Positions 7,871 through 16,272 of a stretch of DNA of 64,000 bases are shown here, in pieces. The notes under the pieces were generated by a model that worked only from the letters and a program-made list of their open reading frames with translations, was not told where the DNA came from and did not search any database. The DNA is from M1-B18 sp048264125 (GTDB lineage Bacteria > Bacillota > Clostridia > Peptostreptococcales > Natronincolaceae), in NCBI GenBank assembly GCA_048264125.1, contig JBLXDM010000001.1, forward strand, positions 1 to 64,000. The letters run 5' to 3'. The position numbers and the translations under genes were made by a program. The stretch's first letter is position 1, and each line of letters opens with the position of its first letter.

Positions 7871-8791
7871 ATGACAGGTAAAGTGATAATTACAGCAGCA
7901 ATTACTGGAGGCGTACACACCCCTGGAATGACACCATACCTACCAATCACACCGGAAGAAATTATAAATGATGCAGTCAAAGCAAATGAAGCCGGAGCAG
8001 CAGTAGTACATATCCATGCAAGAAATCCAGAGAATGGAAGACCGACATCGGATATAAATCTTATACAAGAGATAACTAGCGGCATTAAGAAAAAATCTGA
8101 TGTTGTCATTTGTATTACAACTGGAGGAAGCGTAGATATGTCCATTGAAGAAAGAATTGCTGCAATTCCAAAATTAAAGCCTGAGCTTGCATCTTGTAAT
8201 GCAGGATCAGTCAATTTTGTTCTAGCACCTGCGGCAAGGAACCTTAAACCTAAGTATGATTGGGAAATACCATTCCTAGAGGGGACTAAGGATTTAATTT
8301 TTTCAAATACATTTAAAGGCATTGAATACTATGTGAATACAATGAATGAAGCGAATACGAGACCTGAATTTGAGGTTTATGATATAGGCATGATTAACAA
8401 TATAGCTTATTTTATAAAAGCTGGTGTCATTCAAAGACCCGTTTACATTCAGTTCGTCATGGGCATTTTAGGAGGTATTCCAGCAACCGTAGAAAATTTA
8501 GCCTTTATGGTTAAAACAGCTAAAGAACAAATAGGCGAATTTAATTGGTCAGTAGCTGCAGCAGGTAAAAGTCAATTTCCAATAACATCAGCAGCCTTAG
8601 GTATGGGTGGTAATGTAAGAGTAGGATTAGAGGATAACATTTATCTTAAGCCAAAAGTATTAGCAAAAAGCAGTGCAGAGCAGGTAATACAAATCAAAGA
8701 AATAGCAGAAAGGATTGGGTTGAAAACAGCATCGCCTGATGATGCTCGTAGCATACTTGGACTAAAGGGTGGAAATAAAGTGAATTTTTAA
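7871..8791 (+). CDS. BKACE-family beta-keto acid cleavage enzyme (DUF849)
   Basis: A 306-residue TIM-barrel protein of the BKACE family, whose founding member Kce cleaves 3-keto-5-aminohexanoate in lysine fermentation. These Zn-dependent enzymes use acetyl-CoA to split a beta-keto acid into acetoacetate and a new acyl-CoA. Family marks are the N-terminal AAITGGVHTPGMTP, the zinc ligands His47 and His49 in VHIHAR, and GAAGKSQFP-like and LGMGGNVRVGLEDN segments near the C-terminus. I chose the ATG at 7871, which has an AAAGGAGG site, over an in-frame ATG 36 bases upstream. No lysine-fermentation genes (kamA, kamDE, kdd) are nearby, so the substrate is some other beta-keto acid. Confidence 0.92.
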   Translation: MTGKVIITAAITGGVHTPGMTPYLPITPEEIINDAVKANEAGAAVVHIHARNPENGRPTSDINLIQEITSGIKKKSDVVICITTGGSVDMSIEERIAAIPKLKPELASCNAGSVNFVLAPAARNLKPKYDWEIPFLEGTKDLIFSNTFKGIEYYVNTMNEANTRPEFEVYDIGMINNIAYFIKAGVIQRPVYIQFVMGILGGIPATVENLAFMVKTAKEQIGEFNWSVAAAGKSQFPITSAALGMGGNVRVGLEDNIYLKPKVLAKSSAEQVIQIKEIAERIGLKTASPDDARSILGLKGGNKVNF

Positions 8792-8940
8792 ATAACTAGA
8801 AGGTATCCTAGCTAAAATAGAGTACAACGTGGAAAATCCAAAGTATGGCTTGTGATACCTTCGATGTATTATCCCTGCAAGGCTTAAGCTCTTTTATGCT
8901 CATAATGAAATGCTATAAGAAAAGTCGTAAGGAAGGATGT

Positions 8941-9600
8941 ATGGCCACTATGAATAAACTAATGCGCATTAATGAAGCAATGGAAAAAATAACGAGCGGA
9001 ATGACTATAATGATTGGAGGCTTTTTAGGCGTAGGTACCCCAGAGAGACTTATAGATAAGCTTGTAGAAAATGATACGCAGAAATTAACTATAATTGGGA
9101 ACGATACTGCCTTTATAGATATAGGTATTGGAAAACTGATTGTGAATAAGCAAATATCGAAATTAATAACTTCACATATAGGAACAAATCCTGAAACTGG
9201 TAGACAGATGAATGAAGGGGAAATTAAAGTAGAATTAGTTCCCCAGGGCACATTGGCTGAGAGAATAAGAGCTGGGGGAGCAGGGCTTGGAGGATTTTTG
9301 ACTCCTACCGGTGTAGGTACCTTGGTTCAAAATGAGAAGGAGATAATTATTGTAGAAAACAAAGAATTTTTGCTGGAGCTCCCTTTAAGGGCAGATGTTG
9401 CATTGATCAAGGCTAAAAAAGCAGACCTAAAAGGCAATTTGGTATTTGCTCAATCAGCAAGAAACTTTAATCCCTTGATGGCAACGGCAGCAAGTCTAGT
9501 TATAGTACAGGCTGAAGAAATAGTTGAAATCGGTGAGATAGATCCAGACTATGTGATGCTTCCAGGAATATTTGTCGATATCATCGTGGGGGAGGAGTAA
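8941..9600 (+). CDS. 3-oxoacid/acetoacetate CoA-transferase subunit A
   Basis: A 219-residue class I CoA-transferase alpha subunit (AtoD/ScoA type). It shows the IMIGGFLGVGTPERLIDKL motif, GFLTPTGVGT, and RADVALIKAKKAD. The start at 8941 follows AAGGAAGG; a second ATG three codons later is possible, and an earlier in-frame ATG at 8845 has no ribosome site. The stop is 2 bases from the start of subunit B. In lysine fermentation an AtoDA pair works directly with the BKACE enzyme, moving CoA from the acyl-CoA product to acetoacetate. The same pairing is expected here. Confidence 0.92.
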   Translation: MATMNKLMRINEAMEKITSGMTIMIGGFLGVGTPERLIDKLVENDTQKLTIIGNDTAFIDIGIGKLIVNKQISKLITSHIGTNPETGRQMNEGEIKVELVPQGTLAERIRAGGAGLGGFLTPTGVGTLVQNEKEIIIVENKEFLLELPLRADVALIKAKKADLKGNLVFAQSARNFNPLMATAASLVIVQAEEIVEIGEIDPDYVMLPGIFVDIIVGEE

Positions 9601-9602
9601 CA

Positions 9603-10259
9603 ATGGATAATAATATGATTAAGGAAATCATTGCGAAAAGGGTAGCTAAGGAGCTAAATGATGGAGATGTCGTAAACTTAGGAATAGGGGTTCCCACCCT
9701 AGTCGCAAATTATATACCTGAGGAGGTAGAGGTTACGCTACAATCTGAAAATGGGTTTTTAGGTCTAGGCTCTGCCCCATTGCCCGGAGAAGAAAATGTA
9801 GATTTAACTAATGCCGGTGGAAAATATGTAACTATTAAAGAAGGTGGTGCCTTTTTCGATAGTGCAATGTCATTTATAATTATTCGAGGTGGACATGTTG
9901 ATGCTACAGTACTGGGTGCTTTGCAAGTAGACCAGCATGGTAACTTAGCTAATTGGATGATACCAGGCAAGCTAGTTCCTGGTATGGGAGGTGCAATGGA
10001 CCTAGTAACTGGAGCTAAAAGGGTTATTGTGGCTATGGAGCATACGGATAAAAATGGAAATCCCAAAATTTTGAAAAAATGTAGTTTGCCTTTAACTGGC
10101 AAAAATGTGGTAGATCTTATAATTACAGAAAAGGCATTAATTGAAGTGACAGCTGAAGGTCTACTACTTAGAGAAATAGGGCCTAGCACTACTGTAGATG
10201 AAGTAATGAAATGTACAGAAGCGGATTTATTTGTGAGTGATAATATTAAGGTGTTTTAA
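9603..10259 (+). CDS. 3-oxoacid/acetoacetate CoA-transferase subunit B
   Basis: A 218-residue class I CoA-transferase beta subunit (AtoA/ScoB type). The active-site glutamate that forms the glutamyl-CoA thioester is Glu49 in the SENG motif, followed by the GLG stretch. GGGGGAGG, within the end of subunit A, is its ribosome site, so translation is coupled. Together with subunit A it should recycle CoA between acetoacetate and the acyl-CoA made by the BKACE enzyme. The partner acids cannot be read from the sequence. Confidence 0.93.
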   Translation: MDNNMIKEIIAKRVAKELNDGDVVNLGIGVPTLVANYIPEEVEVTLQSENGFLGLGSAPLPGEENVDLTNAGGKYVTIKEGGAFFDSAMSFIIIRGGHVDATVLGALQVDQHGNLANWMIPGKLVPGMGGAMDLVTGAKRVIVAMEHTDKNGNPKILKKCSLPLTGKNVVDLIITEKALIEVTAEGLLLREIGPSTTVDEVMKCTEADLFVSDNIKVF

Positions 10260-10296
10260 ATCTATAGAGTCTATTAAACGAGGTAGGATGATATTA

Positions 10297-11115
10297 ATGG
10301 AGGGATATAGGATTATACAAAGTGTCTTAGATATGGTACCGTATTTAAAGGATTTATACAGTGATGATATTGCCATAGCGGTATGTAACACTGAAAGCTA
10401 TGAGATATTTGTTGCAGGAGAACAATTGAAGATGCCTGTAAAGGCAGGGGAGCCAGTAAATAAGGATTCTTTTATATATAGGGCCATGGTGGAGAATATT
10501 CCTTTGTATGGTAGAAGAGAGCTATATGGAATTCCCTATTACGCCATGGTAACCCCCTTAAGAGAGGGAGGAAGAGTTGTCGGTGGCATAGCAATTATGA
10601 AGTCATTAAAAAAGCAAATTGAACTTCAACAAATGGCTGAAATTTTGTCTGCAGGGTTAGTACAATTACAATCCTCTTCACAGCAAATCAATGCTGACGC
10701 TGAAAATTTGTCCTGTGTTGGTGAGGGACTTGGTGAGTTATCAAGGGTGGCTTTAAATCATACTATGAGAAGTGGAGAAATCACTGACATCATAAAGAGA
10801 ATAGCGCAACAGACAAATCTATTAGGACTAAATGCGTCTATTGAGGCAGCAAGATCAGGAGAAGCAGGCAGAGGATTTAAGGTGGTTGCAGAGGAAATCA
10901 GAAAGCTATCAATTACTACGAAGGAATCAGTAGAGAATATTGAGAGGATTGTTGAAGATATTATAAGTACAAATTCCGAGATTGAAACAAAAACTCATCT
11001 AATAGAGACAACATCTAAGGATCAGGTGAAAGCAGTTCATGAATCCTATGCTGCGGTTCAGTCTTTATTTGCTTTAGCAGAGGCTTTGGAAGCAAAGTCA
11101 AATGATATTTTATAA
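10297..11115 (+). CDS. Soluble methyl-accepting chemotaxis-type signalling protein
   Basis: About 272 residues without a transmembrane helix. The C-terminal half holds a shortened MCP signalling domain with the hairpin-tip sequence IKRIAQQTNLLGLNASIEAA, the most conserved part of chemoreceptors, flanked by coiled coil. The N-terminal 120 residues form an unnamed globular sensor-like region. A start at 10297 lies 9 bases after AGGTAGG; 10288 is an alternative. It closes the sigma-54 operon, so it may report the substrate or its metabolites to the chemotaxis or another signalling machinery. The C-terminal coiled coil is short compared with standard receptors, so it might form atypical arrays or act outside chemotaxis. 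Confidence 0.85.
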   Translation: MEGYRIIQSVLDMVPYLKDLYSDDIAIAVCNTESYEIFVAGEQLKMPVKAGEPVNKDSFIYRAMVENIPLYGRRELYGIPYYAMVTPLREGGRVVGGIAIMKSLKKQIELQQMAEILSAGLVQLQSSSQQINADAENLSCVGEGLGELSRVALNHTMRSGEITDIIKRIAQQTNLLGLNASIEAARSGEAGRGFKVVAEEIRKLSITTKESVENIERIVEDIISTNSEIETKTHLIETTSKDQVKAVHESYAAVQSLFALAEALEAKSNDIL

Positions 11116-11151
11116 TATAAGTCTACAGAAAATGGAGAAATAATTGCTAAC

Positions 11152-11176
11152 GGGGGAATGAAATTTTCATTCCCCC
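11152..11176 (+). terminator. Probable terminator hairpin after the catabolic operon
   Basis: GGGGGAATGAAA and TTTCATTCCCCC form a strong stem with a minimal loop shortly after the chemotaxis-type gene. The T-run after it is weak, so efficiency is uncertain. Confidence 0.5.
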
Positions 11177-11353
11177 ACCTCTTCAGTATACACTAGACAA
11201 TAAGCCTAGGTGGGTTTAACCTCAGTGCCGACAAAATTTTGCGTGGAGCTAGTATCTATAAAAATGTTTAACCTAAACATAGAAAGGTATTATTACAAAA
11301 AACCTATAGAAAAGCTTACGTACGAGCAAAAGAATAAGAGAGGATGAGCAAAT

Positions 11354-11896
11354 ATGACAATTGATGAACTGCTCAATATATTGAGAATGCGTTTTGAGAA
11401 AAACACGCATCTGCACAAGGGCATTGAATGGGCTCATGTACTGGCAAGGCTGGAGATAAATAGTGAAAAACTTAGATCTCTGCTGGAAATGGAGAAGACC
11501 GGTGGTGAACCGGATGTTATTGGTCAGGATAAAGAAACTGGTGAATACATTTTTTGTGACTGTTCATCCGAAAGCCCAAAGGGTCGCAGAAATATTTGCT
11601 ATGATGGTGAAGGTCAGCAGCAGAGGGAGAAAAAGGGAGTGTACCCAGAGGGCAATACCGTTGATATGGCAGCTGCTATGGGGATTGAGCTTCTAGACGA
11701 GGAGCAATATCGTCAGCTGCAAAGGCTGGGAGAATTCGATACAAAGACCTCCAGCTGGATTAAAACGCCTTCAGACATTAGAAGGCTTGGAGGAGCCATC
11801 TTTGCTGACCGTCGTTATGGGCATGTTTTTGTCTATCACAACAGTGCCCCATCCTTTTATAGCGTTAGGGCCTTTCGTGGTCTATTAAGGGTGTAA
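11354..11896 (+). CDS. DUF4256 family protein
   Basis: A 180-residue soluble protein that I recognise as DUF4256. Typical features are GIEWAHVLARL near residue 25, the block ICYDGEGQQQREKKG, the segment AAAMGIELLDEEQYRQLQ and a conserved C-terminus with RRYGHVFVYHNSAPSFYSVRAFRG. No function is established for the family. A GAGAGGA site precedes the ATG. It is followed at once by a REP-like repeat and a terminator, so it is a single-gene unit. Confidence 0.85.
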   Translation: MTIDELLNILRMRFEKNTHLHKGIEWAHVLARLEINSEKLRSLLEMEKTGGEPDVIGQDKETGEYIFCDCSSESPKGRRNICYDGEGQQQREKKGVYPEGNTVDMAAAMGIELLDEEQYRQLQRLGEFDTKTSSWIKTPSDIRRLGGAIFADRRYGHVFVYHNSAPSFYSVRAFRGLLRV

Positions 11897-11898
11897 AA

Positions 11899-11927
11899 CG
11901 TGCCAAGGGGACGCTTTGTTTGACACG
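11899..11927 (+). repeat. Short palindromic repeat, family 1 (GGGACGCTTTGTTTGACAC)
   Basis: CGTG-CCAAGGGGACGCTTTGTTTGA-CACG type copy, three bases after a stop codon. The CGTG and CACG ends pair around the conserved core. Single copy, not in a head-to-head pair. Confidence 0.8.
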
Positions 11928-11944
11928 GTCATAATAATCTTGGG

Positions 11945-11969
11945 GCTACCTGCATGGGGTAGCTTTTTT
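11945..11969 (+). terminator. Intrinsic terminator after the DUF4256 gene
   Basis: GCTACC and GGTAGC enclose a short loop and are followed by TTTTTT. Confidence 0.85.
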
Positions 11970-12139
11970 GATGTCTGATTATCGGTATAAATATCCCTCA
12001 TATTGCTTGTTGGATATAAATACCATGATATAATAAGTTCATTGGTAGAAAATTTTTTCCTCAAATGAACATACTATTGTGTGAACAAGGAGCAGCTTAA
12101 GCTAATGATTCTACAATATGATGAGGCCTATCAAGCATT

Positions 12140-12364
12140 ATGAGTTACATTAATCCATTTCATTCGGTTAGAAAAGTATATGTAGGTGAGACAGAGTTTG
12201 AAGTAAGCGGCAGCCAAAGTCGATGTCTTGATCCTCAGTATTGGGAATCGATACTACTGCTGTCGGAATTCCTTCGTAATGCCTGGCAGGCGAAGGGGAT
12301 TGACTACCAAAGCTTAGACAGCTTATTCCCTACTAAAAAATTATCTATACAAATTAAAATATAG
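12140..12364 (+). CDS. Hypothetical 74-residue protein, possibly a gene fragment
   Basis: A 74-residue open frame ending 13 bases before the acyltransferase gene. It is hydrophilic, with KVYVGETEFEVSGSQSRC in the first half. I do not recognise it. No ribosome site precedes the ATG. A separate open segment (VNKEQLKLMILQYDEAYQAL, from about 12080) ends at the TGA that overlaps this ATG, as a frameshift within one older gene would give. It may therefore be a remnant rather than a working gene. Confidence 0.3.
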   Translation: MSYINPFHSVRKVYVGETEFEVSGSQSRCLDPQYWESILLLSEFLRNAWQAKGIDYQSLDSLFPTKKLSIQIKI

Positions 12365-12377
12365 GGGGTGCTTAGAT

Positions 12378-13538
12378 ATGGATGTATTAGAGGTTCGTGG
12401 CATTGAGGGAAAGAGGCGTTTTTATTATTTGGATAATCTAAAGATATTTCTAACCTGTTTAGTTATCGCTCATCATGCTTCGCAAGCCTATGGCCCAACC
12501 GGGGGTGCTTGGGCTTACCATAATTCCAATGGTACGCTTCGTTGGTTAGGCCATTTTATGGCTGTAAATGCGGCCTATTTTATGGGTTTGTTTTTTATGA
12601 TTTCTGGCTTTTTTGTACCACCATCATATCAAGGTAAAAAAATAGGGGTATTTATCAAAAAGAAATTGAACCGTTTGATGCTGCCAGTTCTAGTTATTTT
12701 AGTCTTAGTCGTCCCAATCTATTTTTATTTCGCAGCAATGCTATATGAGCCCAACGCCATAGGTTTCCTTGAATATTATATTAACATATACTGGAGGACA
12801 GGTTTGATTTCCTATGAACACGGGTGGTTCATGGTTCATCTATTCTTCTACGGCATGATATATGCTTTGGTGATGAAGCTTATAGAAAACAAAGATATAA
12901 AAGCGCCCACTGGCTTTAGGGCATACTATCTTTGCATAATGGCACTTTTAATCGGGGTTATTTCTCACTATGTGCGCCTAGCCTTCCCAATTGATAGATG
13001 GATTATTCTGTTGGGTTTCATTGGTATGGAACTAGCCCATGTCCCTCAATATATCATATTTTTTATTTTTGGTATCTTTGCCTACAAGTATAATTATATG
13101 GAAGAAATACCAAAAAGAAAGGGATTTATTTTTGGCATTGTAGGTATCATCATGGCACTGGTGGTTTATTCTAGCTACTTTAGTATTATTTGGCCCTTTA
13201 CCTACAAAATTTGGGATTATTGGGCCTTCTATGAGTCTTTTATGGCTGTCTTTATTTCTATAGGCTTGGTTGTTGTATTTAGGGAATTTTGTAATTGGAC
13301 TAATGGTTTTTATAATATTTTAGCTGAAAGCGCCTTCGGTGCATATGTCATTCATAACCTGTTTGTAGTAATTCTACAGGTTAAATTTGATGCTTTCCTT
13401 TTTAGCCCATGGGTGAAGTTTATTAGTGTTAGCGGACTATCTATCATATTTTCCTTTGGAGCTGCCTATTTGTTCATACTAGCGAAGGCTGCAACCAAGA
13501 GAATGGTGAAGAAAATCCTTTCTAGTAAGCCAGTATAA
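12378..13538 (+). CDS. Membrane acyltransferase (acyltransferase 3 family)
   Basis: A 386-residue polytopic protein with about 10 hydrophobic helices. The N-terminal FYYLDNLKIFLTCLVIAHHA, with the family histidine in the first helix, and later ISGFFVPPS and EHGWFMVHLFFYG segments identify the acyltransferase 3 (OafA/OpgC-like) family. Members acylate extracellular or membrane carbohydrates using acyl-CoA across the membrane. Its acceptor is unknown. A GGGGGTG site lies 6 bases before the ATG. A REP-like repeat follows 10 bases after the stop. Confidence 0.88.
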   Translation: MDVLEVRGIEGKRRFYYLDNLKIFLTCLVIAHHASQAYGPTGGAWAYHNSNGTLRWLGHFMAVNAAYFMGLFFMISGFFVPPSYQGKKIGVFIKKKLNRLMLPVLVILVLVVPIYFYFAAMLYEPNAIGFLEYYINIYWRTGLISYEHGWFMVHLFFYGMIYALVMKLIENKDIKAPTGFRAYYLCIMALLIGVISHYVRLAFPIDRWIILLGFIGMELAHVPQYIIFFIFGIFAYKYNYMEEIPKRKGFIFGIVGIIMALVVYSSYFSIIWPFTYKIWDYWAFYESFMAVFISIGLVVVFREFCNWTNGFYNILAESAFGAYVIHNLFVVILQVKFDAFLFSPWVKFISVSGLSIIFSFGAAYLFILAKAATKRMVKKILSSKPV

Positions 13539-13547
13539 TTGGCAATA

Positions 13548-13574
13548 CGTCAACGGGACGCTTTGTTTGACACG
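13548..13574 (+). repeat. Short palindromic repeat, family 1
   Basis: CGTCAACGGGACGCTTTGTT followed by TGACACG; single copy close after the acyltransferase stop codon. Confidence 0.8.
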
Positions 13575-13640
13575 CATTTTAAAAATCTGTGGGCAATCTA
13601 TAAAGATATATTTATAAAAAAGAAATTAGGAGCGTGAACA

Positions 13641-14243
13641 ATGGGAAATACAGAAATTTTTGAAGCAATGGCTAATGAATACGATACCTCTGAAAGAATT
13701 GAAATAGCAAGTATTATATCGAATGCCCTTCGTGAATACATAGTCAACAGCAAGGATAAAAGTGCTATAGATTTTGGCTGCGGAACAGGGCTTGTCGGCT
13801 TGAATTTAATTAATGAATTCCAGTCAATGCTTTTCTTAGATACCTCACAAAATATGCTGGAGCAGATAAAGAAAAAATTTGCTTCCTCCAATTTACAAAA
13901 TGGGGCTACCCTATGCTATGATTTTGAAACTGAATTCCGATCTGACATTAAGGCGGATTATATTTTAGCGACTCAGGTTTTACTTCATATAAAGGATGTG
14001 GAGCGGGTATTATCAAGGCTATATGACATACTTAACCAGGGTGGACATTTATTAATTGTAGATTTTGATAAAAATGAAGCTGTTATTTCTGATAAGGTAC
14101 ATAATGGCTTTGATCAGGCAGAGCTTAAGGAGAAAATGATTAAAATAGGCTTTCAAGAGATTGCATCTAAGACCTTTTACTCTGGAAAGAAAATATTCAT
14201 GAATCAAGATGCGTCGTTATTTATTCTTGATGCTAAGAAATAG
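13641..14243 (+). CDS. Class I SAM-dependent methyltransferase
   Basis: A 200-residue methyltransferase of the UbiE/type 11 kind. Motif I AIDFGCGTGLVGL (residues 42-54) binds SAM, an acidic LFLDTSQNML forms motif II, and DYILATQVLLHI and GGHLLIVDFDKN correspond to the later motifs. The gene is preceded by TTAGGAGCG. The acceptor is not visible. It is a single-gene unit between a REP-like repeat and the dehydrogenase gene. Confidence 0.88.
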   Translation: MGNTEIFEAMANEYDTSERIEIASIISNALREYIVNSKDKSAIDFGCGTGLVGLNLINEFQSMLFLDTSQNMLEQIKKKFASSNLQNGATLCYDFETEFRSDIKADYILATQVLLHIKDVERVLSRLYDILNQGGHLLIVDFDKNEAVISDKVHNGFDQAELKEKMIKIGFQEIASKTFYSGKKIFMNQDASLFILDAKK

Positions 14244-14434
14244 GCATATCTACTGGATTTGACTTATGTTCATGTAGATAAGGTAGTTATAATCAAATGG
14301 TGGTTTAGATTCTTCCGGTAAAGCTATAATAATATTTTGTTTTACTCCTACCTGTGATTTTGATAAAATAATTGTATTAAGTATACATTCGCAGAATTTT
14401 CATAAAACAAGGCTATGAAAAAGGAGGAGCAGCA

Positions 14435-15505
14435 ATGAAAACATTTAAAATAGCATCTATTCCGGGGGACGGTATTGGACCTGAGGTGCTGGAGCAGGGC
14501 ATTCGTGTTTTGGAGCGGGTAGCAGAGCTGGACGGAGGATTTTCATTTTCCTTTAACCATTTTCCCTGGGGCTGTGAGTATTATTTGAAGCATAATAAAA
14601 TGATGGATGAAGACGGAATGGAACAATTAGCACAGCATGATGCTATTTACTTAGGAGCTGTAGGCTTTCCAGGTGTGCCAGACCATATCTCCCTATGGGG
14701 ATTGCTTTTAAAAATTCGTAAGGGCTTCGATCAATATGTTAATCTGAGGCCTGTCAAGCTGCTGAAGGGAGCCCCTTGCCCGCTGAAGGATATGGGCACT
14801 GAGGATATCGATATGCTGGTTATACGTGAAAACAGCGAGGGAGAATATGCCGGAGCCGGAGACAGGCTTTTTCAAGGGCAACCCAATGAGGTGGTATTGC
14901 AAACCGGGGTTTTTTCAAGAAAGGGTACTGAACGTATTATTAGATATGCCTATGAGGTTGCACGAAATGAGGGTAAAACCTTAAGCAGTATCAGCAAAGC
15001 TAATGCGCTAAACTACTCCATGGTATTTTGGGATGAGGTTTTTCAAGAGGTTGGAAAGGAATATCCCGATGTTACTACCTATAGCTATTTGGTCGATGCC
15101 GCCAGTATGTTTTTTGTTAAGGACCCGAAGCGCTTTCAAATTGTAGTTACCTCCAATCTTTTTGGCGATATTCTTACAGATTTAGGTGCCGCCATAGCAG
15201 GCGGTATGGGGCTTGCGGCTGGAGCTAATATAAATCCTGAAGGAAAATACCCATCAATGTTTGAGCCGATTCATGGTTCAGCACCGGACATTGCAGGGCA
15301 AAATAAGTCGAATCCTTTAGCGGCCATTTGGTCTGCCAGTCAAATGCTGGACCATTTCGGATATCCCCAGTGGGGAAGAAAAGTGATAGACGCCATTGAG
15401 GTGCTTATGGTTGAAGGGGCTGTTTTAACCCCGGATATGGGCGGCAATTGTACCACCTATGAGGTGGGCAGTGAAATTATAAGGCTGCTTGAGAAAATGA
15501 AATAA
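14435..15505 (+). CDS. Tartrate dehydrogenase / D-malate dehydrogenase family (TtuC/DmlA)
   Basis: A 356-residue member of the isocitrate/isopropylmalate dehydrogenase superfamily. IPGDGIGPEVLEQG at the N-terminus, PDHISLWGLLLKIRKGFDQYVNLRP in the substrate region, ENSEGEYAG, and the metal-binding TSNLFGDILTDLGAAIAGG are all present. The PDHISLWGLLL stretch, in place of the leucine-pathway RPE/LLGLR pattern, is typical of tartrate/D-malate dehydrogenases, which oxidatively decarboxylate D-malate or related acids with NAD+ and Mn2+. The ATG follows AAAGGAGGAGC. No leucine-biosynthesis genes are adjacent, which agrees with a catabolic role. Confidence 0.9.
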   Translation: MKTFKIASIPGDGIGPEVLEQGIRVLERVAELDGGFSFSFNHFPWGCEYYLKHNKMMDEDGMEQLAQHDAIYLGAVGFPGVPDHISLWGLLLKIRKGFDQYVNLRPVKLLKGAPCPLKDMGTEDIDMLVIRENSEGEYAGAGDRLFQGQPNEVVLQTGVFSRKGTERIIRYAYEVARNEGKTLSSISKANALNYSMVFWDEVFQEVGKEYPDVTTYSYLVDAASMFFVKDPKRFQIVVTSNLFGDILTDLGAAIAGGMGLAAGANINPEGKYPSMFEPIHGSAPDIAGQNKSNPLAAIWSASQMLDHFGYPQWGRKVIDAIEVLMVEGAVLTPDMGGNCTTYEVGSEIIRLLEKMK

Positions 15506-15532
15506 ACACAGGGGGACGGTTCTTTTGTGTTC
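15505..15532. repeat. Short palindromic repeat, family 2
   Basis: AACACA, then GGGGGACGGTTCTTT, then TGTGTTC, immediately at the stop codon of the dehydrogenase gene. The terminal AACACA/TGTGTT bases pair. Confidence 0.7.
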
Positions 15533-15777
15533 CGCTCAGAATACGTCGTCTCTTTACCTTTTGAGCTCTTGGTGCTCATAAATCCATAATCCTGTTGCCT
15601 GAAGAATCTCTTAAACGAGATTAGAAGCAGCACTTATCGATAAGAATTATGCTACAGCTTAACAATCCTAAATATTCTCATATTAGGTAGAATATTTTAT
15701 AATTGATTTTAAAATTTAGAAATTATATAATTGTTTTGCAGAATTAATTGTTTGTAACGTAAGCGTTCACGTCAGCC
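15533..15777. other. Non-coding stretch with no recognised content
   Basis: An AT-rich segment between a family 2 repeat and a terminator. I see no convincing gene, hairpin or binding site in it. Confidence 0.5.
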
Positions 15778-15818
15778 AACGCACTATCTAGCCTTCTAGG
15801 TCAGAGAGTGCGTTTTTT
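15778..15818 (+). terminator. Intrinsic terminator
   Basis: AACGCACT and AGTGCGTT pair around a 21-base loop region and are followed by TTTTTTG. It lies 270 bases after the nearest stop codon, so it may end an unseen short transcript or the dehydrogenase mRNA. Confidence 0.75.
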
Positions 15819-15868
15819 GTATCCCCATCAGGCATAAATTACTATTCTAAAGGAGTAGCAAACATGAA

Positions 15869-15893
15869 GTCAAAGGGACGCTTTGTTTGACAC
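15869..15893 (+). repeat. Short palindromic repeat, family 1
   Basis: GTCAAAGGGACGCTTTGTTT then GACAC; single copy with one base change in the G-run. Confidence 0.8.
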
Positions 15894-15991
15894 CTTCACT
15901 TATCTGCATCAATGACACTAGTAGTGTCTCATTGGCTCAATAATGTTTTGTGTTAAATGACTTATTATTATAAGGGGGCTGAAAAGTTAGT

Positions 15992-16207
15992 ATGACAAAT
16001 CAAAAACATTTTTGTACCTGCAAGGATACAAGCTGCGAACTAAATCCCAATAATCATAATTCAGGATGTGATCCATGCATATCCAAAAATTTAAAAGCAG
16101 GAGAAATTCCAAGTTGTTTTTTTCATTTAATCGAGGAGGATATATCGCACCTAGAGGAATTTACAATTGAGAGCTTTGTTAAGCTTTACTTAAGTAAAAA
16201 GCAGTAG
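15992..16207 (+). CDS. DUF6485 family cysteine-rich small protein
   Basis: A 71-residue protein with seven cysteines, six of them in FCTCKDTSC and GCDPC plus the later SCFFH. The pattern matches DUF6485, found in anaerobic Firmicutes and other anaerobes, with no established function. The clustered cysteines suggest zinc or iron-sulfur binding, which is my inference. GGGGGCTG lies before the ATG. It is a likely single-gene unit ahead of mutY. Confidence 0.8.
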   Translation: MTNQKHFCTCKDTSCELNPNNHNSGCDPCISKNLKAGEIPSCFFHLIEEDISHLEEFTIESFVKLYLSKKQ

Positions 16208-16272
16208 GAATTAATATTCAAGGTAGAAAAACGGTTGATTAAGGGGAAACTTTCGGAAAGTAGGAAAAAGCA

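Noticed and set aside
14435..15505. leuB (3-isopropylmalate dehydrogenase)
   Set aside because: The substrate-region sequence fits the tartrate/D-malate group and no leucine genes are adjacent.
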